NCBI GenBank assembly: GCA_946530355.1
Contig: CAMNAB010000060.1
Span: 1-16,987, forward strand
Direction: 5' to 3'
Length of the DNA stretch: 16,987 nucleotides
Origin: Firm-04 sp003446315
GTDB lineage: Bacteria; Bacillota; Clostridia; Oscillospirales; Ruminococcaceae
Part shown: positions 6,987 through 13,382 of the stretch, in pieces
Numbering within the stretch: the first letter of the stretch is position 1
Layout of the letters: the number at the start of each line of letters is the position of its first letter
Translations under genes and position numbers: made by a program
Notes under the pieces: model-generated
What the model saw: only the letters and a program-made list of their open reading frames with translations
What the model was told of the DNA's origin: nothing
Databases searched by the model: none

Positions 6987-7789
6987 AACTACAACCAAAA
7001 AACGGCAGAGTCTCTGCAAACGGCGGGGAAGCCGATTATATCTGTTTCGGCAGCGGTCCCCGTCCGCTGATTATTCTGCCCGGTGCCGGTGACGGATTTC
7101 GCACAGTGAAGGGGCTTGCACTCCCGATGGCACTCTTTTTTCACGATTTTGCAGAAGAATACCGGGTCTATATGTTCAGCCGCAGAGTCGATATCCCGGA
7201 TGGCTTTACCACTGCCGATATGGCGGATGACCTCGCTGCTGCGATGGATGCGCTCCGGATCTCCGCTGCCAATGTGCTCGGTGTTTCGCAGGGCGGCATG
7301 ATTACACAGCAGCTTGCGCTCAGACATCCCGAAAAAGTGCGCAAAATCGTGCTTGCCGTGACTGCTTCCCGCCCGAATGATATCATGCGCTCTGCCATCC
7401 CGAAATGGATCGAATGGTCGAAAGAAGGCAAATATGAGGAGATTATGCTCGATACTGCTGAGCGATCCTATACCGGAAAATATCTCGAAAAAAGTCTGCG
7501 GCAGAATAAATGGGCAGGAAAACTGACAAAACCAAAGGACTATACCAGAGCGATCCGGATTATGGAATCCACTTTGACACATGATGTCTATGACGAATTG
7601 CCGCGCATCACCAACCCGACACTGGTCATCGGTGCCGGAAAAGACCGCATTGTGGGTGTGGATGCTTCAAGGGAAATGACTGCGCAGATCCCGCACAGCA
7701 AATGCTTTATCTACCCCGATTTCAGCCACGGCGTTTATGAGCAGGCTCCCGATTTTTATGAGCGCGTGCGGGCGTTTATCGCAGATTGA
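6983..7789 (+). CDS. Alpha/beta-hydrolase fold protein (MhpC-like)
   Basis: 268 aa, cytoplasmic. The strand-turn LIILPGAGDGFRTVKGL is the oxyanion region. The nucleophile elbow is GVSQGG with Ser102. The acid is probably Asp221 in GAGKDRIVG and the base His249 in DFSHGVYEQAP. This is a complete classical triad of the alpha/beta-hydrolase_1 family, so it should be an active esterase, lipase or C–C/C–N hydrolase; the substrate cannot be read from sequence. The start overlaps the pyrC stop by 4 nt and lacks an obvious Shine-Dalgarno of its own, so it relies on coupling. It is unrelated in detail to the minus-strand esterase at 2566-3408. Confidence 0.88.
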   Translation: MKLQPKNGRVSANGGEADYICFGSGPRPLIILPGAGDGFRTVKGLALPMALFFHDFAEEYRVYMFSRRVDIPDGFTTADMADDLAAAMDALRISAANVLGVSQGGMITQQLALRHPEKVRKIVLAVTASRPNDIMRSAIPKWIEWSKEGKYEEIMLDTAERSYTGKYLEKSLRQNKWAGKLTKPKDYTRAIRIMESTLTHDVYDELPRITNPTLVIGAGKDRIVGVDASREMTAQIPHSKCFIYPDFSHGVYEQAPDFYERVRAFIAD

Positions 7790-7810
7790 TAAGGAAAGGA
7801 AGTTGATCTT

Positions 7811-8029
7811 ATGCCAGCCAGAAAAGCACCGCCCCCCATTATCTTTCCGCCCCCGATGGAACCGCATCGCCGCAGACGGAAACGGCGGCAGTCCCCGACC
7901 GAAAAACTGAAACGGAAAATCGCTAAAGTGACCGGCATCCCGACAACTTCTGCCGGCAGAAAACGAAAGGCGGAACGGCTGGTCTGTGATTTCCTGATCG
8001 ACCGGCTCGATAAACTCGATCATAAGTAA
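7811..8029 (+). CDS. Small Pro/Arg-rich basic protein of unknown function (72 aa)
   Basis: AAGGAAAGGAAG precedes the ATG and the gap from the hydrolase is only 21 nt, which supports expression. The N-terminus is proline-rich (PPPIIFPPPMEP), the middle strongly basic (HRRRRKRRQSPTEKLKRKI), and a third part contains KVTGIPTTSAGRKRKAERL before an amphipathic, acid-containing C-terminus (FLIDRLDKLDHK). There is no membrane segment. A nucleic-acid-binding or polyanion-binding role would be in keeping with the charge but is inference. I recognise no family. Confidence 0.6.
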   Translation: MPARKAPPPIIFPPPMEPHRRRRKRRQSPTEKLKRKIAKVTGIPTTSAGRKRKAERLVCDFLIDRLDKLDHK

Positions 8030-8066
8030 TCCTGTAACCGCAAAAAATGTGAAAAGGAGATTCGCC

Positions 8067-8594
8067 ATGAATGATATCATCAAAGCAATGAAAGAACGCA
8101 GAAGTGTCCGCGCTTTTCAGCCGGAACTCCCCAAAAAAGCCGATCTCGAACAGATCGCAGAGGCAGGGCTTTATGCGCCAAGCGGTATGGGCTTGCAGGC
8201 GGTGAAAACCATCGTCATCACCAATCCGGAACTGCGCGGGAAACTCGCTGAGGCAAACCGTAAGATTGCCGGTCTGCCTGAGGGCGCGGATCCTTTTTAC
8301 GGTGCACCTGCGATTTTTGTCGTGCTGGCGGATAAAAACTGCGTCACACATATCTATGACGGCAGCCTTGTCATGGGGAATCTGCTGCTCGCTGCACATG
8401 CGGTCGGGCTGAACGGCATCTGGATCCATCGTGCAAAAGAGGAATTCGAGGACGATGCATGGAAACAGCTTTTGCGGGATCTGAACGTGGAAGGCGAATG
8501 GGAAGGCATCGGACATTGCGCGGTCGGTTATCCCGCCTGCCCGGTTCCGGATCCGGCTCCCAGAAAAGACGGCAGAATCCTCTGGGTGGAATAA
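8067..8594 (+). CDS. Nitroreductase-family FMN oxidoreductase
   Basis: 175 aa. Nitroreductase-fold proteins are FMN-binding NAD(P)H-dependent oxidoreductases that act as homodimers on quinones, nitro compounds or related acceptors. Here the N-terminal RRSVRAFQ block (flavin phosphate contacts), LYAPSGMGLQAVKTIVI, the central YDGSLVMGNLLLAAHAVGL helix, and the late GHCAVGYP motif are all in register. The length is at the short end for the family. AAAAGGAG lies 7 nt before the ATG at 8067; an in-frame GTG at 8049 overlaps that site and is not used. Gap to the preceding gene 37 nt. Confidence 0.9.
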   Translation: MNDIIKAMKERRSVRAFQPELPKKADLEQIAEAGLYAPSGMGLQAVKTIVITNPELRGKLAEANRKIAGLPEGADPFYGAPAIFVVLADKNCVTHIYDGSLVMGNLLLAAHAVGLNGIWIHRAKEEFEDDAWKQLLRDLNVEGEWEGIGHCAVGYPACPVPDPAPRKDGRILWVE

Positions 8595-8603
8595 AGATCC
8601 GCT

Positions 8604-8624
8604 GTTTCGGCGCTTTACCGAAAC
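8604..8624 (+). other. Intergenic hairpin between nitroreductase and Lrp genes
   Basis: GTTTCGG and CCGAAAC form a perfect 7-bp stem with a 7-nt loop in the 66-nt gap. No T-run follows, so it is not a standard terminator. It may be an mRNA-processing or stability hairpin. Confidence 0.3.
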
Positions 8625-8660
8625 CGCTGTCGATATATATGAAATAAAGGAGATATGGTT

Positions 8661-9137
8661 ATGAAAGAACTGTTACAGCTTCTGAAACAAAATGCTCGCC
8701 TGAGCAATGCGGAACTCGCCGCCATGCTCGGCACAACCGAGGAAACGGTTGCAAAACAAATCACGGAACTGGAAGAATCCGGCGTGATCCGCGGATACAG
8801 CGTCATCGTGGATGAGGAGCTTGCCGACAGCGATGCTGTCTCGGCATATATTGAGCTGAAAATTACCCCGCAGCCCGATTGCGGATTTGATGAACTGGCG
8901 CGCCTGATCTCCGGCTTTGATGAGGTGGAATCTGTAACACTGATGTCCGGCGGCTTTGATCTCGGCATTACTGTCACCGGTACCGGCTTGAAACAGATCG
9001 CCGGTTTCGTTGCGCAGCGCCTTGCAACGCTCGACGGTGTCCTCTCGACCAGAACCCATTTTGTGCTGAAACGCTATAAGGAAAAAGGCATTCTCATTCA
9101 GGATGAACCCAGTGATGAAAGAGGTGTATACCTGTGA
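8661..9137 (+). CDS. Lrp/AsnC-family transcriptional regulator
   Basis: 158 aa. Residues ~1-48 form the winged-helix DNA-binding head (LLKQNARLSNAELAAMLGTT, then VAKQITELEESGVIRGYSVI). Residues ~65-140 form the RAM/AsnC ligand-binding and oligomerisation domain (AYIELKITPQ, SGGFDLGITVTGTGL, LDGVLSTRTHFVLKRYKEKG). Proteins of this family bind amino acids and control amino-acid metabolism genes, often the adjacent one. The start at 8661 is preferred over the in-frame ATG at 8655 because AAAGGAG lies at the right distance only for 8661. The stop overlaps the aminotransferase start (GTGA), so regulator and enzyme are coupled. Confidence 0.93.
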   Translation: MKELLQLLKQNARLSNAELAAMLGTTEETVAKQITELEESGVIRGYSVIVDEELADSDAVSAYIELKITPQPDCGFDELARLISGFDEVESVTLMSGGFDLGITVTGTGLKQIAGFVAQRLATLDGVLSTRTHFVLKRYKEKGILIQDEPSDERGVYL

Positions 9138-10303
9138 ATTATCAAGAACTGATGTCGCAGCGGGCACAGGCAATTGCACCTTCTCCGATCCGCCGCTTCT
9201 TCGATCTGGCGGAAACAATGGAGAATGTCATTTCCCTCGGTGTCGGTGAACCGGATTTCCGCACGCCGTGGCCGATCCGTTCCGCTGCCATCTCCACCCT
9301 CGAACGGCAGGCGATCTTCTATGGCGCAAATTCCGGCTTGCTGGAACTGCGCCGCGAGATCTCCCACTTTATGCAGCGCCGCTATAATCTCAGCTACTGT
9401 CCCGATAATGAGCTGCTCGTGACCATCGGCGGCTCGGAAGCGGTCGATCTTGCATTCCGCACGCTGATTAACCCCGGCGATGAAGTGCTGGTCACGGAGC
9501 CTTGCTTTGTCTGTTATGCGCCGCTGGTTTCTATGGCGGACGGCGTGCCGGTCTCCCTGCCTACAAAAGAAGAAAATGAGTTTCGCCTGACAGCAGCAGA
9601 ACTAAAGGCTGCGATTACGCCCAAAACAAAGCTCATCATCCTCTCTTATCCCAATAACCCGACCGGTGCCATCATGCGGCGCGAAGACTATGAAGCACTT
9701 GCAGAAGTGCTCCGCGATACCAATATCTTTGTGCTCTCGGATGAGATCTATTCGGAAATGACTTACGGTACCAAACATGTTTCAATCGCTGAGATCGACG
9801 GCATGCGCGAACGCACGATCGTGGTCAACGGTTTTTCCAAGACCTTTGCGATGACCGGCTGGCGGCTCGGCTGGATGGCTGCGCCCCCTGAGATCATCGC
9901 AGAAGCAAGAAAGATCCATCAGTATGCGATCATGTGTGCACCGATGGTCAGCCAGCGTGCCGCCATCGAAGCGCTCAAACACTGTGACGGCGAAGTGGCG
10001 CATATGATCGAGGAATATGACCACCGCCGCCGCTTCCTGCTGGAACGCTTTGCGGAAATGGGATTGCCATGTTTCCCTGCACAGGGTGCGTTTTATCTGT
10101 TCCCCAGCATCGAAAATACCGGAATGGACAGCGAAACATTCTGCGAACAGCTCTTGCAGGAAGAACATGTCGCTGTTGTGCCGGGTTCTGCATTCGGTGA
10201 AAGCGGAAAGAATAATCTGCGTATCTCCTATGCCTATTCGCTGAAACATCTTGCGGAAGCTGCAAACCGTATGGAGCGTTTCCTGCAAAAACACTGTAAA
10301 TAA
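9134..10303 (+). CDS. PLP-dependent class I/II aminotransferase (PatA/AspC-like)
   Basis: 389 aa, full length for fold-type I aminotransferases. Visible blocks are GVGEPDFRTP, the PLP phosphate-loop region GGSEAVDLAFRTL, SYPNNPTGA (the Asn contacting the PLP hydroxyl), LSDEIYSEMTY (Asp and Tyr contacts), and GFSKTFAMTGWRLGW with the Schiff-base lysine Lys236. The conserved carboxylate-binding Arg is in NNLRISYAYS. Members act on aspartate, aromatic amino acids or N-acetyl-diaminopimelate; the substrate is undetermined. The GTG start at 9134 overlaps the lrp stop and has AGAGGTG about 7 nt upstream. Coupling to an Lrp-type sensor suggests amino-acid-responsive expression. Last gene of the operon. 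Confidence 0.93.
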   Translation: MNYQELMSQRAQAIAPSPIRRFFDLAETMENVISLGVGEPDFRTPWPIRSAAISTLERQAIFYGANSGLLELRREISHFMQRRYNLSYCPDNELLVTIGGSEAVDLAFRTLINPGDEVLVTEPCFVCYAPLVSMADGVPVSLPTKEENEFRLTAAELKAAITPKTKLIILSYPNNPTGAIMRREDYEALAEVLRDTNIFVLSDEIYSEMTYGTKHVSIAEIDGMRERTIVVNGFSKTFAMTGWRLGWMAAPPEIIAEARKIHQYAIMCAPMVSQRAAIEALKHCDGEVAHMIEEYDHRRRFLLERFAEMGLPCFPAQGAFYLFPSIENTGMDSETFCEQLLQEEHVAVVPGSAFGESGKNNLRISYAYSLKHLAEAANRMERFLQKHCK

Positions 10304-10311
10304 AAAAATCA

Positions 10312-10356
10312 GCCATGGGTGCACTGTGCCGAAAACAGTGCGCCTATGGCATTTTT
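10312..10356 (+). terminator. Terminator closing the trmB–aminotransferase operon, probably bidirectional
   Basis: A 16-bp stem (10312-10327 with 10335-10350, two G-U pairs) and a 7-nt loop, followed by ATTTTT. The opposite side carries a run of seven A (10302-10308), which gives a U-tract on the minus strand too. Confidence 0.85.
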
Positions 10357-10364
10357 GCTGTGAT

Positions 10365-10404
10365 ATAAAAAACCGCTGCTCTTCATGCGAAAAGCAGCGG
10401 TTTT
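10365..10404 (-). terminator. Terminator of rpsT
   Basis: A 12-bp perfect stem (10369-10380 with 10393-10404, 12-nt loop). On the minus strand the stem ends GCGGTTTT and continues TTATATCA, so it terminates transcription arriving from rpsT, whose stop is 18 nt away. Confidence 0.85.
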
Positions 10405-10421
10405 GTCTCGATTCAGACCAA

Positions 10422-10694
10422 TCAGCTAGCCTTGTTCAGAAGTCTCATGAGCTGGGACTTCTTTCTTGCAGCGTTGTTCTTGTGCAGGATGCCCTTTGCG
10501 CAAGCCTGATCGACACGCTTGATTGCATAGCGGATGACTGCGGTACGGTCGGTGCCGCCGATATATGCCTTCTTCATTGCGGTCTTCAGTTCGGACTTTG
10601 TCGCTTTGTTGCGTGCAGCACGAATCTTGTTGGTCTTATCTCTTTTCTCAGGGGTCGGGCGCTTCTTCGGTGCGCTGTTCTTTGCAGTTGCCAT
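10422..10694 (-). CDS. rpsT: 30S ribosomal protein S20
   Basis: 90 aa, the standard length, very basic and alanine-rich. It binds 16S rRNA early in small-subunit assembly. Diagnostic stretches are KRPTPEKRDKTNKIRAARNK, KTAMKKAY, and the C-terminal KGILHKNNAARKKSQLMRLL. The ATG at 10694 has AAGGAG 9 nt upstream. It is monocistronic, with its own promoter and terminator, and diverges from gpr, an arrangement shared with many spore-forming Firmicutes. Confidence 0.98.
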   Translation of the reverse strand: MATAKNSAPKKRPTPEKRDKTNKIRAARNKATKSELKTAMKKAYIGGTDRTAVIRYAIKRVDQACAKGILHKNNAARKKSQLMRLLNKAS

Positions 10695-10838
10695 GATCTG
10701 TAACTCCTTTTCTTGTCTGCAAAATGCAGATTTTCAGAATAATTCCGGAAAAGCGGCATACAGTAAATACAGAATGATTATGGCGGGATCACTCTGCTGC
10801 GCGGGTGGGGACCGCTTACATTACATGCTGCCAAACCA
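10695..10838 (-). promoter_or_regulatory. Long 5' leader of rpsT with hairpins
   Basis: About 144 nt separate the predicted start of transcription from the ATG. Just above the ribosome site is TCTGC-ATTTT-GCAGA (10716-10730). Further upstream is GCGG-TCCCCAC-CCGC. S20 represses its own translation in bacteria that have been studied, so a leader of this size may hold the S20 binding site. I recognise no named riboswitch. Confidence 0.4.
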
Positions 10839-10844
10839 ACTAAT

Positions 10845-10873
10845 ATTATATCAGGATTTTTTCAAAAATGCAA
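10845..10873 (-). promoter_or_regulatory. Promoter of rpsT
   Basis: On the minus strand, TTGCAT (10868-10873), a 17-nt spacer, then a perfect TATAAT (10845-10850). The remaining gap to gpr (10874-10999) holds only the gpr ribosome site; I could not find a convincing sigma-G promoter by eye. Confidence 0.8.
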
Positions 10874-10999
10874 GATGGCAAAATGCGGAATTTTCATCCG
10901 TTTTTACACGCTTTTTCAGCAGGATGCACAATCAATCGGACGGGTTCTGCCGGAACTGCCGCTGCATGCGGATGACATCGGGATGATGAGGTGGAGTTT

Positions 11000-11848
11000 A
11001 TGTATCAACGCACAGATTTGGCACTGGAATGCGTGCAGGATCATGAAAAATATGACGGCATTTCCCTGAAACAGCGCGGAGATGCCTTCCGCATTACGGA
11101 AATCGACATTGATTCGGATGCGCACGGCGCTGCCATCGGGCGCGGAAAGGGCAAATATCTGACGCTGGAGCAGCTCAATCTGCACCATACCGGTGCCGCA
11201 CTCCGCAGACAGGTGACGGAATTGGCAGGCGAACTGCGTACACTGCTGCCGGACGGCGCGGTGCTCGTGGTCGGATTGGGCAATGCGGATATTACGCCCG
11301 ATGCGCTCGGCCCCGAAACTGTTAATCAGGTGCTTGCAACCAGACATCTGCGGCAGGAATTGCAGGAAAATGATCCGGATACGGCGTTTTTGCGCGGGCT
11401 GCGTCCGGTCAGTGTGCTGGCAAACGGCGTGCTCGGGCAAACCGGAATCGAAACAGCAGAGCTCATTTCTTCCCTGCGCAATACCGTGCAGCCTGCCGGC
11501 GTGATCGCTGTGGATGCACTCGCCTGCTCGGATCTGCACAGGCTCGGGACAACCATCCAGATCTCGGATGCAGGCATCTCGCCCGGCAGCGGTGTGCATA
11601 ATAAACGGGCGGAACTGAGCCGGCGGACACTCGGCATCCCGGTCATTGCCATCGGTGTGCCGACAGTCGTGGATCTGCATACCATGGTGCGGCAGACCGT
11701 CGGGGCGGATCTGCATGATACGCCGAATATGATGGTCACGCCGCGGAATATCGACCAGTTGCTGCATCATGCGGCAAAGCTCATTGCAATGAGCCTGAAT
11801 CTTGCTTTGCAGCCGCATTTCTCATATGAAGATGCAGAAGCCGTGTGA
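11000..11848 (+). CDS. gpr: GPR spore germination protease (family A25)
   Basis: 282 aa. GPR degrades small acid-soluble spore proteins during germination; it is made as a zymogen in the developing spore. The N-terminal TDLALE (residues 5-10) is the conserved segment around the self-cleavage site. GLGNADITPDALGPETV (Asp97, Asp101) and AVDALACSDLHRLGTTIQIS (Asp172) carry the conserved acidic residues used as a peptidase pair in this family. The SDAGISPGSGVHNKR block is also diagnostic. Bacillus GPR is about 370 aa; this one is shorter, with a trimmed propeptide of only a few residues. ATG 11000 is used because GAGG lies 8 nt upstream; a GTG at 10991 falls within that site. Followed 28 nt later by the DUF421 gene. 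Confidence 0.95.
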   Translation: MYQRTDLALECVQDHEKYDGISLKQRGDAFRITEIDIDSDAHGAAIGRGKGKYLTLEQLNLHHTGAALRRQVTELAGELRTLLPDGAVLVVGLGNADITPDALGPETVNQVLATRHLRQELQENDPDTAFLRGLRPVSVLANGVLGQTGIETAELISSLRNTVQPAGVIAVDALACSDLHRLGTTIQISDAGISPGSGVHNKRAELSRRTLGIPVIAIGVPTVVDLHTMVRQTVGADLHDTPNMMVTPRNIDQLLHHAAKLIAMSLNLALQPHFSYEDAEAV

Positions 11849-11876
11849 ATCCGGCTCGATTTGAGGGGGTATCAAT

Positions 11877-12554
11877 GTGCTGACCAGTGTTTTGCGTGTG
11901 ATGATCCTGTATCCGATCGTCATTTTCGGGATCCGGCTGATGGGAAAACGGCAGATCGGGGAATTGCAGCCCACCGAATTGGTCGTGACGATGCTGATTT
12001 CCAATATTGCAACGCTGCCGCTGGAAGATCAGAATCTGCCGCTGTTGACCGGCATCGTGCCCATGCTGCTGCTGATCTGCTTTGAGGTGCTGCTTTCGTG
12101 GGGCGTGCTGAAATGCCGGAAACTGCGGCATTTGGTTTCCGGTACGCCGCAGATCATCATCCGGAACGGTAAACCCGATCAGCAAGTGATGAAAAATCTG
12201 CGGTTTTCTCTGGAAGACCTGATGACGGCGCTGCGCGGACAGGGAATCTTCGATCTGAGCACGGTGCAGCTTGCACTGGTGGAAACAAACGGACAAGTCT
12301 CTGCTTATCAGATGGCGGATGCAAGACCTGCCACCTGCGGCGATCTGAATTTGCAGGTGCCGAATGACGATCCGCCGGAAGTGGTGATCGCTGACGGCAG
12401 CATCAATGCGGAAGGTATGCGGACAATCGGGTTTACGCCGGCACGTTTGCGGCAGGTGCTCCGGCAAAAACATCTGACGGAAGCGGATGTGTTTTTGCTG
12501 ACCGCCGATGCAAACGGCGTTTGCAGCCTGATCCGGAAAGGAGAAAATGCGTGA
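11877..12554 (+). CDS. DUF421/YetF-family membrane protein
   Basis: 225 aa. Three N-terminal membrane segments (VLRVMILYPIVIFGIRLMG; ELVVTMLISNIATLPL; LLTGIVPMLLLICFEVLLS) precede a soluble domain. The family hallmarks are GKRQIGELQPTELVV, the RNGKP turn, and NLRFSLEDLMTALRGQGI followed by a beta strand ending VETNGQVSAYQ. The start is GTG 11877, 7 nt after GAGGGGG; the ATG two bases earlier is out of frame and meets a stop at once. YetF-type proteins in spore formers have been connected with spore membrane properties (established for some relatives). The position after gpr fits a spore role, but function here is inference. Confidence 0.88.
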   Translation: MLTSVLRVMILYPIVIFGIRLMGKRQIGELQPTELVVTMLISNIATLPLEDQNLPLLTGIVPMLLLICFEVLLSWGVLKCRKLRHLVSGTPQIIIRNGKPDQQVMKNLRFSLEDLMTALRGQGIFDLSTVQLALVETNGQVSAYQMADARPATCGDLNLQVPNDDPPEVVIADGSINAEGMRTIGFTPARLRQVLRQKHLTEADVFLLTADANGVCSLIRKGENA

Positions 12555-12910
12555 AAAATGTGCGGATCCAAATTGCATGCGGTGTGCTTTGCGGCATCTT
12601 GCTGCTCACCGGATGGTCGGTTGCTGCCGTCCGGCGCTGCTGCTCTGACCTCATGCGCCATACAGATGCCGTTCTTGCGGCACCGGATGATGCCGTTTTG
12701 CAGCAGCTTTCGGCTCTGGAAAAAGACTGGGAGAAAAACCGGCTGCTTCTGCGCTTTTTTATCCCGAATCAGCAACTGATCGAGATCAACGCGGAGATCA
12801 TGCAGCTTCGGGCGCATTTTACTGAGCAAAGCGACGAAATGCAGGCGGGTCTTTATGCCGTGCGGGCGGATCTGGAATGGCTGCGGCGACAGGAATTGAC
12901 CATCTTCTGA
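12551..12910 (+). CDS. DUF4363-like single-span membrane protein
   Basis: 119 aa. A single N-terminal membrane segment (IQIACGVLCGILLLTGWSV) is followed by an alpha-helical, probably extracytoplasmic domain (LAAPDDAVLQQLSALEKDWEKN, then QLIEINAEIMQLRAHF and ADLEWLRRQELTIF). The W-x-K helix and terminal E-x-L-R-x-x-E-x-x-x-x-x-NIF-like ending resemble the DUF4363 family, commonly encoded right after DUF421 genes in clostridia. The start GTG 12551 overlaps the DUF421 stop (GTGA) with AAAGGAG upstream, so the two are translationally coupled and may form a complex. There is no obvious terminator before the next promoter. Confidence 0.75.
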   Translation: MKNVRIQIACGVLCGILLLTGWSVAAVRRCCSDLMRHTDAVLAAPDDAVLQQLSALEKDWEKNRLLLRFFIPNQQLIEINAEIMQLRAHFTEQSDEMQAGLYAVRADLEWLRRQELTIF

Positions 12911-12932
12911 CCGGTTCCTTTGAAATTGCCAC

Positions 12933-12961
12933 TTGCATAATTATGCGTTTTATGGTATACT
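12933..12961 (+). promoter_or_regulatory. Promoter of the yaaQ–holB–ricT cluster
   Basis: TTGCAT (12933-12938), a 17-nt spacer, then TATACT (12956-12961). It lies in the 139-nt gap after the DUF4363 gene and should drive the five genes up to the terminator at 16838. Confidence 0.75.
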
Positions 12962-12967
12962 GAATAT

Positions 12968-12998
12968 GGGGTAGCCTGTCCTTTCATACAGCATCCCC
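12968..12998 (+). promoter_or_regulatory. Hairpin at the predicted 5' end of the yaaQ mRNA
   Basis: GGGG-TA-GC-C-TGT pairs with ACA-GC-AT-CCCC around an 8-nt loop: 9 bp with a 2x2 internal loop and one bulge. It starts 6-7 nt after the -10 box, so the transcript would begin with the stem. There is no T-run, so it is not an attenuator; it may protect the 5' end of the mRNA. Confidence 0.45.
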
Positions 12999-13049
12999 TA
13001 TTTGCGGTATGATAAACGCAGAACATATAGAAATGAGGTCGATCCATAA

Positions 13050-13382
13050 ATGAAACTGGTCTTTGCAGTCGTAAACGGTGATGACAGTGCTGCTGTTTCC
13101 AAGGCACTTTCCAAAAACGGTTTTCGTGCAACGAAGCTCGCATCATTCGGCAGCTTTTTAAGCTCCGGTAATACAACGTTCCTGATCTGTGTGGAAGAAG
13201 ATCAGGTGGATGCGGTGATCGGCATTGTGCAGCAAAAATGTCACCACAGAAAGCAGTTTGTGCCCAATACCCCTTCCTACGGCTCTCCGCTGACCGGTCA
13301 GATGCCGACAATGCCCCTGGAAGTGCCGGTCGGCGGTGCAACGGTCTTTGTGACCAATATTGAACGGTTTGAAAAGCTGTGA
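13050..13382 (+). CDS. darA: PII-like cyclic-di-AMP receptor DarA (YaaQ/PstA)
   Basis: 110 aa, matching the 109 aa of the Bacillus protein. It forms a PII-like trimer that binds cyclic di-AMP; downstream targets are still poorly known. The N-terminal strand MKLVFAVVNGDD, then LSKNGFRATKLASFGSFLSSGNTTFLICVEEDQVD (ligand-contacting T-loop and B-loop region), and the final VGGATVFVTNIERFEKL are all family blocks. The ATG at 13050 has GAGGT about 11 nt upstream, a slightly long gap. It is first in a conserved cluster and overlaps holB by 4 nt (GTGA). Confidence 0.95.
   Translation: MKLVFAVVNGDDSAAVSKALSKNGFRATKLASFGSFLSSGNTTFLICVEEDQVDAVIGIVQQKCHHRKQFVPNTPSYGSPLTGQMPTMPLEVPVGGATVFVTNIERFEKL

Noticed and set aside
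10874..10986. Small plus-strand frames between rpsT and gpr
   Set aside because: They cross the rpsT promoter or leader in antisense and have no ribosome site.
12962..13049. c-di-AMP riboswitch before darA
   Set aside because: The leader is far too short for the ydaO/yuaA class; only one simple hairpin is present.
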